Shown here: positions 54,947 to 64,000 of the stretch, in pieces
How the letters are laid out: each line of letters begins with the position of its first letter
Numbering within the stretch: the first letter of the stretch is position 1
Source: Balneolaceae bacterium UBA1514
Lineage (GTDB): Bacteria; Bacteroidota; Rhodothermia; Balneolales; Balneolaceae
Length of the DNA stretch: 64,000 bases
NCBI GenBank assembly: GCA_002323515.1
Contig: DCQQ01000008.1
Span: 1-64,000 of the forward strand
Direction of reading: 5' to 3'
Notes under the pieces: model-generated
What the model saw: the letters and a program-made list of their open reading frames with translations, nothing else
Told to the model about the DNA's origin: nothing
The model's database searches: none
Program-made: the position numbers and the translations under genes

Positions 54947-55915
54947 ATGTCAAAAGGACCAATTTCTACTTTTTTACAAACGAATTTTAAGCACTTTAAT
55001 GCTGCCGCATTAATTGAAGCTGCCCAAGCCTATGAGCTAAAATTACTTGAAGGACATTCTATGTTGGTAAGTTTGGCCGGAGCAATGAGTACTGCAGAAT
55101 TAGGGATAAGTTTGGCAGAAATGATTCGGGCAGATAAAGTTCATGCTATTTCATGTACAGGGGCTAACTTAGAAGAAGATGTTTTTAATTTAGTAGCTCA
55201 CGATCATTATAAGCGCATTCCTAATTATCGGGACTTAAGTCCTTTTGACGAACAAGAGCTACTCAATAAACATTATAACCGAGTCACAGATACCTGCATA
55301 CCTGAGATGGAAGCAATGCGAGTAATTGAGGAGCATTTAGTCCGGCGATGGGTCAATGCCGCTAGTAATGGAACTCGAAAGTTTCCCCACGAATATTTTT
55401 ATGACCTACTGTTGTCAGGTGATATTTCATCATCCTATCAAATTAACCCGAAACAGTCTTGGCTACTAGCTGCCGCAGAAAAAAATTTACCCATCGTTGT
55501 TCCCGGTTGGGAAGACTCTACCTGTGGGAATTTCTTTGCCTCTCATTGTATCGAGGGCAGAACCAATCCACAGGTTGTAAAATCCGGAATAGAGTATATG
55601 ATTGAACTGGCAGCATGGTATCAGAAAGTATCTGTAAAGGGTGTTGGATTCTTCCAAATTGGTGGTGGAATCGCTGGTGACTTCCCCATTTGTGTGGTAC
55701 CTATGATTGAACAGGATTTGTGTATCTCAGTGCCTTTATGGTCATATTTTTGCCAAATTAGTGATTCAACCACTAGTTATGGGTCCTATTCAGGGGCTAT
55801 TCCTAACGAAAAGATAACGTGGGGGAAATTAGGTGTGGATACCCCAAAATTTGTTATAGAATCTGATGCAACCATTGTTGCTCCACTAATTTTTGCGTAT
55901 CTACTAAATAAATAA
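54947..55915 (+). CDS. Deoxyhypusine-synthase-like (DHS family) protein
   Basis: 322 residues, NAD-dependent aminobutyl-transferase fold. SLAGAMSTAELGISLAEMIR, CTGANLEEDVFNLV, VPGWEDSTCGNFFASH and the PNEKITWGKLG motif with the catalytic-lysine equivalent K294 are conserved. Bacteria lack eIF5A, so the physiological product is not deoxyhypusine; bacterial members are thought to act in polyamine metabolism. Its place behind speA supports that. Which amine is acceptor cannot be read from sequence. Confidence 0.88.
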   Translation: MSKGPISTFLQTNFKHFNAAALIEAAQAYELKLLEGHSMLVSLAGAMSTAELGISLAEMIRADKVHAISCTGANLEEDVFNLVAHDHYKRIPNYRDLSPFDEQELLNKHYNRVTDTCIPEMEAMRVIEEHLVRRWVNAASNGTRKFPHEYFYDLLLSGDISSSYQINPKQSWLLAAAEKNLPIVVPGWEDSTCGNFFASHCIEGRTNPQVVKSGIEYMIELAAWYQKVSVKGVGFFQIGGGIAGDFPICVVPMIEQDLCISVPLWSYFCQISDSTTSYGSYSGAIPNEKITWGKLGVDTPKFVIESDATIVAPLIFAYLLNK

Positions 55916-55929
55916 ATTTTTCGGAATTA

Positions 55930-57945
55930 ATGTCTTCACCCCTAATCACTTTAAAAAAAAATGATACTCATGTTCCAAAGGTAGATAGCGCCTTGGACCT
56001 GTATGATTCTCTACTGCTTCCTCGGCTCATTGAGGAGAAGATGCTTAAGCTTTTACGGCAAAATAAAATAAGTAAGTGGTTCTCGGGTATTGGACAAGAA
56101 GCCATTTCTGTTGGGGTGACTAAGGCCTGTTATACTGAAGATTTTCTACTCCCAATGCACAGAAATTTAGGCGTATTCACAAGTAGAAATATACCTCTCT
56201 ACCCCCTATTTTGTCAACTTTTTGGCAAGGCTGATGGCTTTAGCTCGGGTCGTGAACGTTCATTTCATTTTGGTAGCTTAGAGCACAGGATAGTTGGTAT
56301 GATATCGCATTTAGCGGCTATGATGCCTGTGGCAGACGGTTTAGCACTTGCCAATAAATTACGAGATAACCAATCTATTGCTGTATCCTTCTGCGGGGAT
56401 GGAGCCACTAGTGAAGGTGATTTTCATGAAGCATTAAACCTGGCTTCTGTTTGGAATTTACCTGTAGTCTTTATCATAGAAAACAATGGATATGGCCTAT
56501 CCACTCCAACATCGCAACAATACGCATGCGAACATTTGGTAGACCGTGCCATTGGCTATGGTGTTAAAGGTATACAAGTAGACGGAAATGATATTTTTGC
56601 TGTAATGAATGCAATGAAAGAAGCACGAGCCAGTGCTTTAAAGGGTAAACCAGTGCTCATTGAAGCACAGACATTTAGAATGCGGGGACATGAAGAAGCA
56701 TCCGGAACGACGTATGTGCCCAAAGATATGATGGCTGAATGGGCAACGAAAGATCCCATTGTGCGTTTTGAGCAGTATCTTCGTCAATGTTTGGACTATA
56801 CCGATCAGCAATTTTCTGACCATAGCAAACGGCTTAGAGAAATGTTCAAAACTGACTTAAACAAAGCACTAGTTGCCAATGATCCCAGTTTTGATGAGGA
56901 AGTAGAACGCGCAGCTATTTTTGCCCCTCAATACAGATCTAGCTCTACTCCTGAGGCTACGGTAACAAAAAGTGTGGTAAAAAAACGGTTTGTAGATGCA
57001 ATTTCTAATGCATTATCACAGAGTTTACGAGAAGACGAAAAAGTGCTTCTTATGGGGCAGGATGTAGCTGAATATGGTGGGGTTTTTAAAATATCTGACG
57101 GGTTCCTAAGCGAATTTGGTGAACAACGAATTAGAAATACACCCATCATAGAATCAGGAATTTTAGGGACTGCTTTAGGTTTATCATTGGATGGTTTTAA
57201 GCCCATTGTTGAGATGCAATTTGCCGATTTTGTGAGTTGTGGGATGAATCAAATCATTCAAAATATTGCCAAATCGCATTACCGTTGGACACCGGGAATT
57301 AATGTGACCATTCGCTTACCTCATGGAGCAGGTGTTGGAGCAGGGCCATTTCATTCACAATCTCCAGAGTCATGGTTTATGCCTCATGCAGGCCTGAAAA
57401 TTTTAGTACCATCCACTGTAGAAGATGCCCAAAATATGCTTTATAGTGCCATATTAGAACCTAACCCTGTTTTATTTTTTGAACATAAAAGACTTTACCG
57501 TAGCCTCAGGGAGACGGTACCTGCCAAGGCAGAATGGACCGATATTCATGCCGCTAGGGTACTACGTGAAGGGAATCACATGAGTATAATTACTTTTGGT
57601 TGGCCAGTTCATTGGGCTTTAGATATTGCTAAAGAAATGGAAGTACAAGGTATTTCTATTGAGGTCATTGATTTAAGGAGTTTAGCCCCTATCGATTGGT
57701 CCACTCTGCTGAGTTCTGTTAAGAAAACGAATCGCGTTTTGTTACTTCAAGAAGCCTCTGAAATAATGGGCCCCATGAGTGAGATTGCTTCTTATCTTTC
57801 AGAGCACACCTTTCAGTGGTTAGATGCACCTATCAAAAGAATATCATCTATCCATACACCTATCCCATTCAATAAAAATTTAGAAGATGGCTATTTAGGA
57901 CAACATCGCCTCAAAGAGCAGGTATTGGACTTGTTAAATTTCTAA
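55930..57945 (+). CDS. Fused E1 alpha/beta subunit of a branched-chain 2-oxoacid dehydrogenase type complex
   Basis: 671 residues combining both E1 subunits. The alpha part (1-335) has the thiamine-diphosphate motif with GDG at 156-158 (CGDGATSEGDFHEALNLA) closing at IENNGYGLST, and the FRMRGHEEASGTTYVP loop. The beta part (345-671) has LLMGQDVAEYGGVFKISDGF, RIRNTPIIESGILGTALG, FADFVSCGMNQI and RLPHGAGVGAGPFHSQSPE. It most resembles 2-oxoisovalerate dehydrogenase E1. E2 and E3 are not nearby. It starts 14 bases after the DHS-like gene. Confidence 0.92.
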   Translation: MSSPLITLKKNDTHVPKVDSALDLYDSLLLPRLIEEKMLKLLRQNKISKWFSGIGQEAISVGVTKACYTEDFLLPMHRNLGVFTSRNIPLYPLFCQLFGKADGFSSGRERSFHFGSLEHRIVGMISHLAAMMPVADGLALANKLRDNQSIAVSFCGDGATSEGDFHEALNLASVWNLPVVFIIENNGYGLSTPTSQQYACEHLVDRAIGYGVKGIQVDGNDIFAVMNAMKEARASALKGKPVLIEAQTFRMRGHEEASGTTYVPKDMMAEWATKDPIVRFEQYLRQCLDYTDQQFSDHSKRLREMFKTDLNKALVANDPSFDEEVERAAIFAPQYRSSSTPEATVTKSVVKKRFVDAISNALSQSLREDEKVLLMGQDVAEYGGVFKISDGFLSEFGEQRIRNTPIIESGILGTALGLSLDGFKPIVEMQFADFVSCGMNQIIQNIAKSHYRWTPGINVTIRLPHGAGVGAGPFHSQSPESWFMPHAGLKILVPSTVEDAQNMLYSAILEPNPVLFFEHKRLYRSLRETVPAKAEWTDIHAARVLREGNHMSIITFGWPVHWALDIAKEMEVQGISIEVIDLRSLAPIDWSTLLSSVKKTNRVLLLQEASEIMGPMSEIASYLSEHTFQWLDAPIKRISSIHTPIPFNKNLEDGYLGQHRLKEQVLDLLNF

Positions 57946-57964
57946 GCTATTCCTGAGGTTAAAT

Positions 57965-59032
57965 TTAAGCGTAGTTATGCGGATGAATGAGGCGCTTGAC
58001 AAGCAGCATAAGTATTCCATTAACGTCCAACGTTGAAAATCCTTTGATTGCTCTATCAGCGTCTAACAATGCATTAAATATTCCCATCATATCTGCAGCA
58101 GTATAACGCTTTGCATCGGCGGATAATCGCTTGAAATAATATGGAGAGTTTATGTGAAGAGCTTTTTTTATCTCATTGTCTGATTTAGAAGCCTGCTTAA
58201 GCCGAATGATCTGCCATAGTTTTAAAAAATCTGAATATAAAAAAGCCACAATACGAATAAGTTCCCCGGTATCAGATTTGCTTTGTTGTAGGATTCTATC
58301 AGCAATAAAAAAAGCTTCTTGAATTTTTTTCTGGTTTATAGCTTCTTTGAGTTCAAACACATCGAAACCTCGATAGGATCCAACGATAGAACGAACCTTT
58401 TTTAGGTCAATTTCACCTTCACTATTGGCTGTATAGGTATAAATTTTATCTATTTCTGAAGATAAAAGTTTCAGATCATTGCCCACTAATTGGGCCAGCA
58501 ATTGGGCAACTTGTTCACTTAAGTTGGTTGAGTATTCTTGTTTAGCCCAGCCCATTACCCAGTTCGCAAGCTGATGATCTGCTAGAGGGTCAAATAATAA
58601 ATTATGTATTCCAACCTGATTTAACCCCTTACCTAATCGAGTATTTTTTGGAATTTTAGTCTCTAAATGTAATACAAAAATAGTTTGAGGATTCGGGTGC
58701 TGCAGATAGTGCAAGAAGTCATCTTGTAAATTGGCAGGCATTCTTTTGAAAAGATCATTGCCATTTTTCACCATAACTAATCGCCGCTCAGCCATCATAG
58801 GATAACTTTTGACTAATTGAAGGACAGCTTCTAACTGCACCTCATTTCCATAGAGAAAATCACTATTGAAATCACGTTCATGCAATGGAATTATTTGAAG
58901 AATTCGCTGTAAAAATCGATCTATAAAGAAATGCTCACTTCCTTCAATCACATAAATTGGATGAACTTCTCCTCTGTTTAATGAAGCAATTGCTCCGCGA
59001 AAAAGCTCAAGGGATGAATTCTTTGGTGCCAT
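57965..59032 (-). CDS. holA: DNA polymerase III delta subunit
   Basis: Clamp-loader wrench subunit. The N-terminal region has IYVIEGSEHFFIDRFLQRIL (23-42), the AAA-like middle has MMAERRLVMVKNGNDLFKRM, and the C-terminal helical collar contains LLSSEIDKIYTYT, RGFDVFELKEAI, and DADRAIKGFSTLDVNGILML. The family is very divergent but these blocks are typical. Length 355. It converges with the E1 gene over a 19-base gap and follows asnS by 25 bases. Confidence 0.9.
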   Translation of the reverse strand: MAPKNSSLELFRGAIASLNRGEVHPIYVIEGSEHFFIDRFLQRILQIIPLHERDFNSDFLYGNEVQLEAVLQLVKSYPMMAERRLVMVKNGNDLFKRMPANLQDDFLHYLQHPNPQTIFVLHLETKIPKNTRLGKGLNQVGIHNLLFDPLADHQLANWVMGWAKQEYSTNLSEQVAQLLAQLVGNDLKLLSSEIDKIYTYTANSEGEIDLKKVRSIVGSYRGFDVFELKEAINQKKIQEAFFIADRILQQSKSDTGELIRIVAFLYSDFLKLWQIIRLKQASKSDNEIKKALHINSPYYFKRLSADAKRYTAADMMGIFNALLDADRAIKGFSTLDVNGILMLLVKRLIHPHNYA

Positions 59033-59057
59033 GTTACGCTAAATAAGCTAAGGTTTG

Positions 59058-60563
59058 TTAGGGCGTTATCCTTCCCATCATGCGAGGGAATGCAATGGTC
59101 TCTCTAACATGACCAAGTCCGCATATCCAAGCAACTGTTCGTTCTAACCCTAAACCAAATCCGGCATGGGGAACACTTCCAAAACGTCGTAAATCGATGT
59201 ACCAATCAAATACTTCTGGGTCTAATCCCTCTTCCTCAATTCTAGCGAGAATGACGTCCAAGTTATCTTCCCGTTGACTTCCACCAACTATTTCACCATA
59301 CCCTTCTGGAGCTAAAATATCCACTCCAAGAGCATAGGTATCCGTTTTGTCTCGCTTCATATAGAAAGCTTTTATTTCAGCGGGCCAATGGGTTACCATA
59401 ACAGGTACATCAAATTGCATGGTTAGAACCGTTTCATCACTTCCCCCGAAATCGGAACCCCATGTAAATTCTTGGGTTGATTTTTTCCATCTTGGAATAT
59501 TGCGCAAATCTTCTTCTATCTGATCAACTCGAGTATGGTTATCAATAATGCGTTTTTCTATCTGCTTCTTTCTCCATTTTTTTGCAGAACCATGTTCTTT
59601 TTGAATAGCATCTTGTTCCCGAATAAGTTCTTCTTTTTCTGCTTTTCGTTGTTGAATTAATTCATCTAATACTTTAGCTGTTTTGTCTGAGTTAAGTATG
59701 TCAACAGCATCATCGTACTTTATTCGTACAAAATCTTTTTCAACCAATCGTTTAAGAGAACTAGTATCACGTCCCAATAGCGCTAGTTCATGATGATATT
59801 TCTCTAGGACTTCAGATACGATAGATTTTAACATATCTTCTGCTAAATCCATATTCATCTCTAGATCATAGAAAGCCATCTCTGGTTCAATCATCCAGAA
59901 TTCAGACAAATGACGACGTGTTTTGGATTTTTCGGCCCTAAATGTCGGACCGAAGGTGTAAATGAGACCGTGAGCCATCGCAAGAGCCTCACCGTAAAGT
60001 TGACCTGTTTGCGCTAAATAGGCTTTTTCATTAAAAAATTCAGTCTCAAATAAGGTAGTACTCCCTTCTGCTGCATTGGGGGTAAAAATAGGTGTATCTG
60101 TCTGAATAAATCCTCTTGATTGGAAAAAGTTATGTATAGCAAATATGATTCCATTTCGTACCCGCATAGCAGCCCATTGTCGCTGGCTACGCAACCATAA
60201 ATGACGACGGTTCATTAAAAACTCAATGCCATGTTCTTTAGGTGTGATTGGATAATCAGCCACTAATTGAATTACTTCAAGCCTCTTAACTTGGAGTTCT
60301 ACCCCACCAATACTTCGTTCATCCGATACTACAAATCCATTTAGGCGAATGGAGGATTCTTGCTTTAAACTAACCGCTGTTTCCCAGCTATTTTCAGACA
60401 CTTCTTCTTTATTAACTACACATTGGCAAATACCAGAACCGTCTCTACATTCTATGAATACTAAGCTTCCACTGCTTCTCACATTGTACACCCAGCCAGC
60501 AAGGTTGACGTCCATGGAGATATGATCTTTTAATTGATGAATATACGTCAATTGTCTTTTCAT
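59058..60563 (-). CDS. asnS: Asparaginyl-tRNA synthetase with lysine/glutamate-rich insertion
   Basis: Class IIb synthetase of 501 residues. The N-terminal OB fold (1-115) binds the anticodon; motif 2 region is TFRAEKSKTRRHLSEFWMIE, and motif 3 is GFGLGLERTVAW near 475. Residues 288-358 are a highly charged helical insert (IQQRKAEKEELIREQ, KKWRKKQIEKRI) in the catalytic domain, which I believe occurs in related Bacteroidota enzymes. Sixteen bases separate it from the M16 peptidase gene upstream. Confidence 0.95.
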   Translation of the reverse strand: MKRQLTYIHQLKDHISMDVNLAGWVYNVRSSGSLVFIECRDGSGICQCVVNKEEVSENSWETAVSLKQESSIRLNGFVVSDERSIGGVELQVKRLEVIQLVADYPITPKEHGIEFLMNRRHLWLRSQRQWAAMRVRNGIIFAIHNFFQSRGFIQTDTPIFTPNAAEGSTTLFETEFFNEKAYLAQTGQLYGEALAMAHGLIYTFGPTFRAEKSKTRRHLSEFWMIEPEMAFYDLEMNMDLAEDMLKSIVSEVLEKYHHELALLGRDTSSLKRLVEKDFVRIKYDDAVDILNSDKTAKVLDELIQQRKAEKEELIREQDAIQKEHGSAKKWRKKQIEKRIIDNHTRVDQIEEDLRNIPRWKKSTQEFTWGSDFGGSDETVLTMQFDVPVMVTHWPAEIKAFYMKRDKTDTYALGVDILAPEGYGEIVGGSQREDNLDVILARIEEEGLDPEVFDWYIDLRRFGSVPHAGFGLGLERTVAWICGLGHVRETIAFPRMMGRITP

Positions 60564-60579
60564 TCTTTTATCTATGATT

Positions 60580-61812
60580 CTATTTTGGGGTTAGTTTAGC
60601 TTCTACAAATTCACTTTCACTCATAAACCCTTGAGCAAAAATCATAATATCTTCGGCAGGAACTCGATCAATATGCTCAACAAGTTCATCTAACTCTACA
60701 TGACGTTTATAGTAAATCTCACTTTTAGCTAATCGCATCATCCGGTTAGATGTATTTTCTTGACTCAAAAGGAGTTTTCCTTTCAATTGAGCTTTGGCTT
60801 CTGATAATTCTTTACTTGCTATTTCCTCTTTTGCAAGAAGGTTTAGCTGTTCAACTACTAATTCATGTACATGTTCAACGTACTCCTTATCAGTACCAAC
60901 ATAAACCCCCCAAATTCCTGTTTCCAGAAAACTTTGGTTAAAGGTTTGTACCGAATAACAGTATCCATACTTTTCTCGAATATTTTGATGAAGACGAGAA
61001 CTCATGCCGCCACCTAATAAAGTGTTTGTAAGTAATAGTACATACTTTTGCGTATCATTAAAATGTAGCCCTCTTCTGCCCCATATATAATGTGTCTGTT
61101 CAATACTTTTTGTCAGTGATAGTGAAGTAGTATCCAGAGGACTTAATACTTCAATAGGGTGCTCTAACAATTTTCTATCTTGACTTGTAAGTACCATTTC
61201 ACAATACTGTAACACCGTGTCATGATCTACTTTCCCCGCAACAGCTACAATTAAATTTTCAAGGGCGTAACGATCTCTCATATACTGGAAAAGATCTGCA
61301 TCTGAAAATGCAGATACAGTTTCTTCGTAACCTAAAATTGGTCTGCCAAGTGGGTGGTTTTGAAATAAATGACTGGTGAATTCTTCAAACAAATAATCAT
61401 CCGGGGAATCACGGTACATTTTCATCTCTTCTATCACAACCTTTTTTTCCTTTTCAATTTCCTCTTTCGGGAAGATTGGATTCATTACCATATCTGATAA
61501 CACATCTAAGGCTGTCGTTAATTCTGTGTCGAGGCAACGAGCATAGTAACAAGTGTACTCTGTAGATGTAAAAGCATTTAGGTATCCACCAACGGATTCC
61601 ATAGACTGTGCAATTTCAAAGGCCGTTCGATTTTTGGTTCCTTTAAATAACATGTGCTCTAAAAAATGGGTTACTCCAGCCTGTTTATGCGTCTCATGAC
61701 GTGCACCGGATTTAACCCATATACCTGCAGTTACACTTTTTACACTGGGAATATGTTCTGTTACGACGGTTAAACCGTTAGTTAAAACTGTTTTGGTTAT
61801 AAAATCATCCAT
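60580..61812 (-). CDS. M16 family zinc peptidase (processing-peptidase-like)
   Basis: 410 residues. The inverted zinc motif HFLEHMLFKGT holds HxxEH near residues 49-53, with the third ligand region EKEKKVVIEEM about 75 residues on. GGGMSSRLHQNIREKYGYCY is the C-terminal substrate loop of single-domain M16 peptidases. No signal peptide is visible, so it is cytosolic or exported by other means. It is followed by asnS after 16 bases and begins 216 bases after the pnp stop, behind a terminator. Confidence 0.93.
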   Translation of the reverse strand: MDDFITKTVLTNGLTVVTEHIPSVKSVTAGIWVKSGARHETHKQAGVTHFLEHMLFKGTKNRTAFEIAQSMESVGGYLNAFTSTEYTCYYARCLDTELTTALDVLSDMVMNPIFPKEEIEKEKKVVIEEMKMYRDSPDDYLFEEFTSHLFQNHPLGRPILGYEETVSAFSDADLFQYMRDRYALENLIVAVAGKVDHDTVLQYCEMVLTSQDRKLLEHPIEVLSPLDTTSLSLTKSIEQTHYIWGRRGLHFNDTQKYVLLLTNTLLGGGMSSRLHQNIREKYGYCYSVQTFNQSFLETGIWGVYVGTDKEYVEHVHELVVEQLNLLAKEEIASKELSEAKAQLKGKLLLSQENTSNRMMRLAKSEIYYKRHVELDELVEHIDRVPAEDIMIFAQGFMSESEFVEAKLTPK

Positions 61813-61973
61813 ATATATAAGGTATTAACTCTGGCGAAATTTGGATAGCACTATTTGTCAAGTCTTTTCAGGTGCTGGTTTATACTAGTAATTGTTATTC
61901 CGAAAGATACACTAATCACTTAGAATGAACCTGACTTTATACAGTCAATTCTAGACAATTAGCTTTATTAACC

Positions 61974-62004
61974 AAAAAAGGCACTCCCTACTGGAGTGCC
62001 TTTT
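61974..62004 (-). terminator. Intrinsic terminator of pnp
   Basis: A perfect eight-pair stem GGCACTCC/GGAGTGCC (arms 61980-61987 and 61993-62000) with a five-base loop is followed on the minus strand by six T (61979-61974) and preceded by AAAA. It begins 25 bases after the pnp stop codon. The remaining gap to the M16 gene at 61812 probably holds that gene's promoter; no element is clear enough to name. Confidence 0.93.
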
Positions 62005-62028
62005 AAAGAATATGCGTTACTGATATGA

Positions 62029-64000
62029 TCAGTCACGTGGCATAAGTGCTTTTCTGGATAGACGTAATTTTCCACCATGTTCTACTTTAAGTAAAACAAC
62101 ATGTATTTCGTCTCCCAGTGCAAGGTAATCAGAAACCTTTTCCACTCTTTTGTGATCGATTTCTGAGATATGCAGCAAACCATCTTTACCAGGCGCTACT
62201 TCTACAAAGGCTCCAAAGTCCTTTATAGATTTTACTACCCCTTTATAAGTGGCTCCTTCTTCTAAATGACCCACGATCATTTTTATTCTCTTTTTAGCTT
62301 CTTCCGCTTTTGCTAAATCATTGGCAGAAATAGTAATAACTCCTTTACCTTTGTCATTTTCTTCAATGATAATTTCGGTACCAGTCTCTTTTTGAAGAGT
62401 TTGTATTACCTTCCCGCCAGGGCCGATAACAGCACCAATGTCACTACCATCAATTTCCATTTTTAGGAATTGTGGAGCATACTGCGAGAGTTCTGGACGT
62501 GCAACAGAGATACTCTCTGTCATTCTTTCAAGGATATGAAGTCGTCCAACTCTAGCTTGCTCTAAAGCTTCCTCTATTATCTCAAAACTAATACCTTGAA
62601 CTTTCATATCCATCTGACAGGCGGTAATACCATCAACAGAACCAGCGGTTTTAAAATCCATGTCACCCATGAAATCTTCTTCACCACGAATATCAGATAA
62701 CACAACAGTATTTTCATCACCGACAATCATACCCATAGCAATTCCGGCTACCGGCTTTTTAAGGGGAACACCTGCGTCCATCAATGCCAATGAGCCTCCA
62801 CATACAGAAGCCATTGAAGATGAACCATTGGATTCAGTAATATCAGAGATTACACGTACAACGTAGCTAAACTCATCAAAACTCGGCATCATTTTCCTAA
62901 GTGCTCGTTCTGCTAGGTGTCCATGTCCAATTTCTCGTCGTCCAGGGCCTCGCATAAAACCAGCTTCTCCAACAGAATAAGGAGGAAAATTGTAGTGAAG
63001 CATAAACTTTTTTGCTTCCTGATCAAAAAGAGTATCTACATTTTGTTCATCTCTTTTTGTTCCTAAGGTAACTGACACAAGAGCTTGAGTCTCACCTCTG
63101 GTAAAGATGGAGGAACCATGTGTTCGAGGGATGTAACCAACTTGAGTCCAGATATCTCTAATATCTACTGGTGATCGTCCATCAATACGTCTTTTTTGAG
63201 TTAAAATCATGTTCCGCAGTTCATCTTTCTCAATCTGACTCAACAATCCTTTTGCTTCTGAGATGAATACTTCATCCCTTTCTTGTTCTTCAAGGGTAGC
63301 AATGGCTGCATCTTTAATTTCTTTGATTTTGGCATTGTACTCTTCTTTACCAAGACCAATACCGATGACTGCATTCATTTTTTCTTCTGCTAAAGTTTTA
63401 ACTTCTGACTCAACAGTTTCATTAGCTTTAGTAGGTATAAACTCACGTTTTTCTTTGCCTAATTCTTTACGTAATTCATCTTGGAAATCGCATAATTTAG
63501 CAATAGAAGCATGGGCTACTTTAATGGCTTCGAGCATTTCAATTTCAGAAATCTCATCCATTTCACCTTCGATCATTAAAACAGAATCCCGGGTACCACC
63601 TACCACCATATCAATATCGGATTCTTTTAACTCAGTAACTGTAGGATTAATGATATACTCACCATTAATCCTACCTATTCGAACTTCTCCCATTGGGCCG
63701 TCGAAAGGGACATCGGATAAGTGTAGTGCTAAACTAGCACCAACGGCGCCTAATACATCGCCATCATTCTCATCATCGGAGGAAATTACAGAACTAATTA
63801 CTTGTGTATCGTTGTAATAGCCTTTCGGGAATAGAGGGCGAAGGACACGGTCAATTAATCGACTGGATAAAATCTCTTTTTCGTTTGATCTTCCTTCTCT
63901 CTTCATAAAACCACCCGGAAAACGCCCAGCAGCTGAAAAACTTTCTTTATGATCGACCGTTAAAGGGAAAAAATTCTGACCCGGTTTTGGTTCTTTTGCA
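62029..64000 (-). CDS. pnp: Polyribonucleotide nucleotidyltransferase, 5' end outside the window
   Basis: 3'-to-5' phosphorolytic RNA exonuclease of the RNA degradation machinery. The reading frame stays open to the right edge: upstream of the internal ATG at 63906 it reads PGQNFFPLTVDHKES and FSAAGRFPGGF, the standard PNPase N-terminal region, so about 40-50 residues are missing. The two RNase PH-like domains follow (second with GGSLALMDAGVPLKKPVAGI), then a KH domain with IGPGGKVIQTL and an S1 domain (IKDFGAFVEVAPGKDGLLHI). A terminator closes it. Confidence 0.96.
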   Translation of the reverse strand, partial: AKEPKPGQNFFPLTVDHKESFSAAGRFPGGFMKREGRSNEKEILSSRLIDRVLRPLFPKGYYNDTQVISSVISSDDENDGDVLGAVGASLALHLSDVPFDGPMGEVRIGRINGEYIINPTVTELKESDIDMVVGGTRDSVLMIEGEMDEISEIEMLEAIKVAHASIAKLCDFQDELRKELGKEKREFIPTKANETVESEVKTLAEEKMNAVIGIGLGKEEYNAKIKEIKDAAIATLEEQERDEVFISEAKGLLSQIEKDELRNMILTQKRRIDGRSPVDIRDIWTQVGYIPRTHGSSIFTRGETQALVSVTLGTKRDEQNVDTLFDQEAKKFMLHYNFPPYSVGEAGFMRGPGRREIGHGHLAERALRKMMPSFDEFSYVVRVISDITESNGSSSMASVCGGSLALMDAGVPLKKPVAGIAMGMIVGDENTVVLSDIRGEEDFMGDMDFKTAGSVDGITACQMDMKVQGISFEIIEEALEQARVGRLHILERMTESISVARPELSQYAPQFLKMEIDGSDIGAVIGPGGKVIQTLQKETGTEIIIEENDKGKGVITISANDLAKAEEAKKRIKMIVGHLEEGATYKGVVKSIKDFGAFVEVAPGKDGLLHISEIDHKRVEKVSDYLALGDEIHVVLLKVEHGGKLRLSRKALMPRD

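Noticed and set aside
63263-63817. 184-codon plus-strand ORF
   Set aside because: Antisense shadow of pnp, rich in serine and without recognisable features; the minus-strand frame is strongly conserved.
62029-63906. A complete pnp gene starting at the ATG at 63906
   Set aside because: The frame continues upstream to the window edge with conserved PNPase sequence (PLTVDHKES, AAGRFPGGF); the ATG is internal and the gene is cut by the window.
1-64000. tRNA, rRNA, CRISPR array, transposase or phage genes
   Set aside because: All gaps between genes are short and were read on both strands; none shows a cloverleaf, repeated spacer pattern, terminal inverted repeats or integrase.

Overview
The window is a dense, AT-rich bacterial chromosome segment with about 56 protein genes. 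I see no rRNA, tRNA, CRISPR array, insertion sequence or prophage. Gene content points to the Bacteroidota/Rhodothermota/Balneolota group: a DUF2723 GT-C protein, DUF4837 and DUF5777 families, BshC of bacillithiol synthesis, a fused E1 alpha/beta 2-oxoacid dehydrogenase, a methionine synthase split into two genes, a short PLP fold-III arginine decarboxylase, and a T9SS-type C-terminal sorting domain next to PorV-like barrels. A Balneola/Rhodothermus-like lineage is my best guess, but the sequence alone does not fix the genus.

Layout. 1-7.6 kb: envelope genes, namely a TPR/periplasmic-binding lipoprotein-like protein, MltG, an HD phosphohydrolase, a small c-type cytochrome/YceI/DUF5777 cluster, a PagL-like lipid A deacylase, a cyclophilin and a voltage-gated cation channel. 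7.7-18.2 kb: an orphan small ORF, a sodium symporter, the DUF2723 protein, YbeY, DUF445, an S8 protease lipoprotein, an RNA methyltransferase and DUF4837. 18.3-26.1 kb (minus strand): a complete tryptophan operon, trpE-trpS-trpG-trpD-trpC-trpF-trpB-trpA, with tryptophanyl-tRNA synthetase embedded in it and a candidate transcription attenuator in the trpE leader. 26.4-36.2 kb (plus strand): eight tightly packed genes joining a secreted beta-propeller protein with a T9SS-like tail, two PorV-like outer-membrane barrels, two glycosyltransferases, a Wzx-type flippase and a polysaccharide-deacetylase-like protein. 36.2-42.3 kb (minus): overlapping genes pssA, psd, rseP, dxr, pgeF and aroE, then an SRPBCC gene separated from aroE by a clear terminator. 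42.4-53.1 kb (minus): tmk, PspC protein, 5-formyl-THF cyclo-ligase, bshC, a bifunctional-nuclease-family gene, metF, the two metH parts and an Omp85-like barrel. 53.4-57.9 kb (plus): speA, a deoxyhypusine-synthase-like gene and the fused E1. 58-64 kb (minus): holA, asnS, an M16 peptidase and pnp, which runs off the right edge.

How the genes fit together. The trp operon covers the whole chorismate-to-tryptophan route plus tRNA charging. The pssA/psd pair makes phosphatidylethanolamine. MetF, the split MetH and 5-formyl-THF cyclo-ligase form a one-carbon/methionine block. The 26-36 kb directon looks like one surface-display unit combining T9SS cargo, barrels and glycan synthesis. It and the trp leader are the parts most worth following up.
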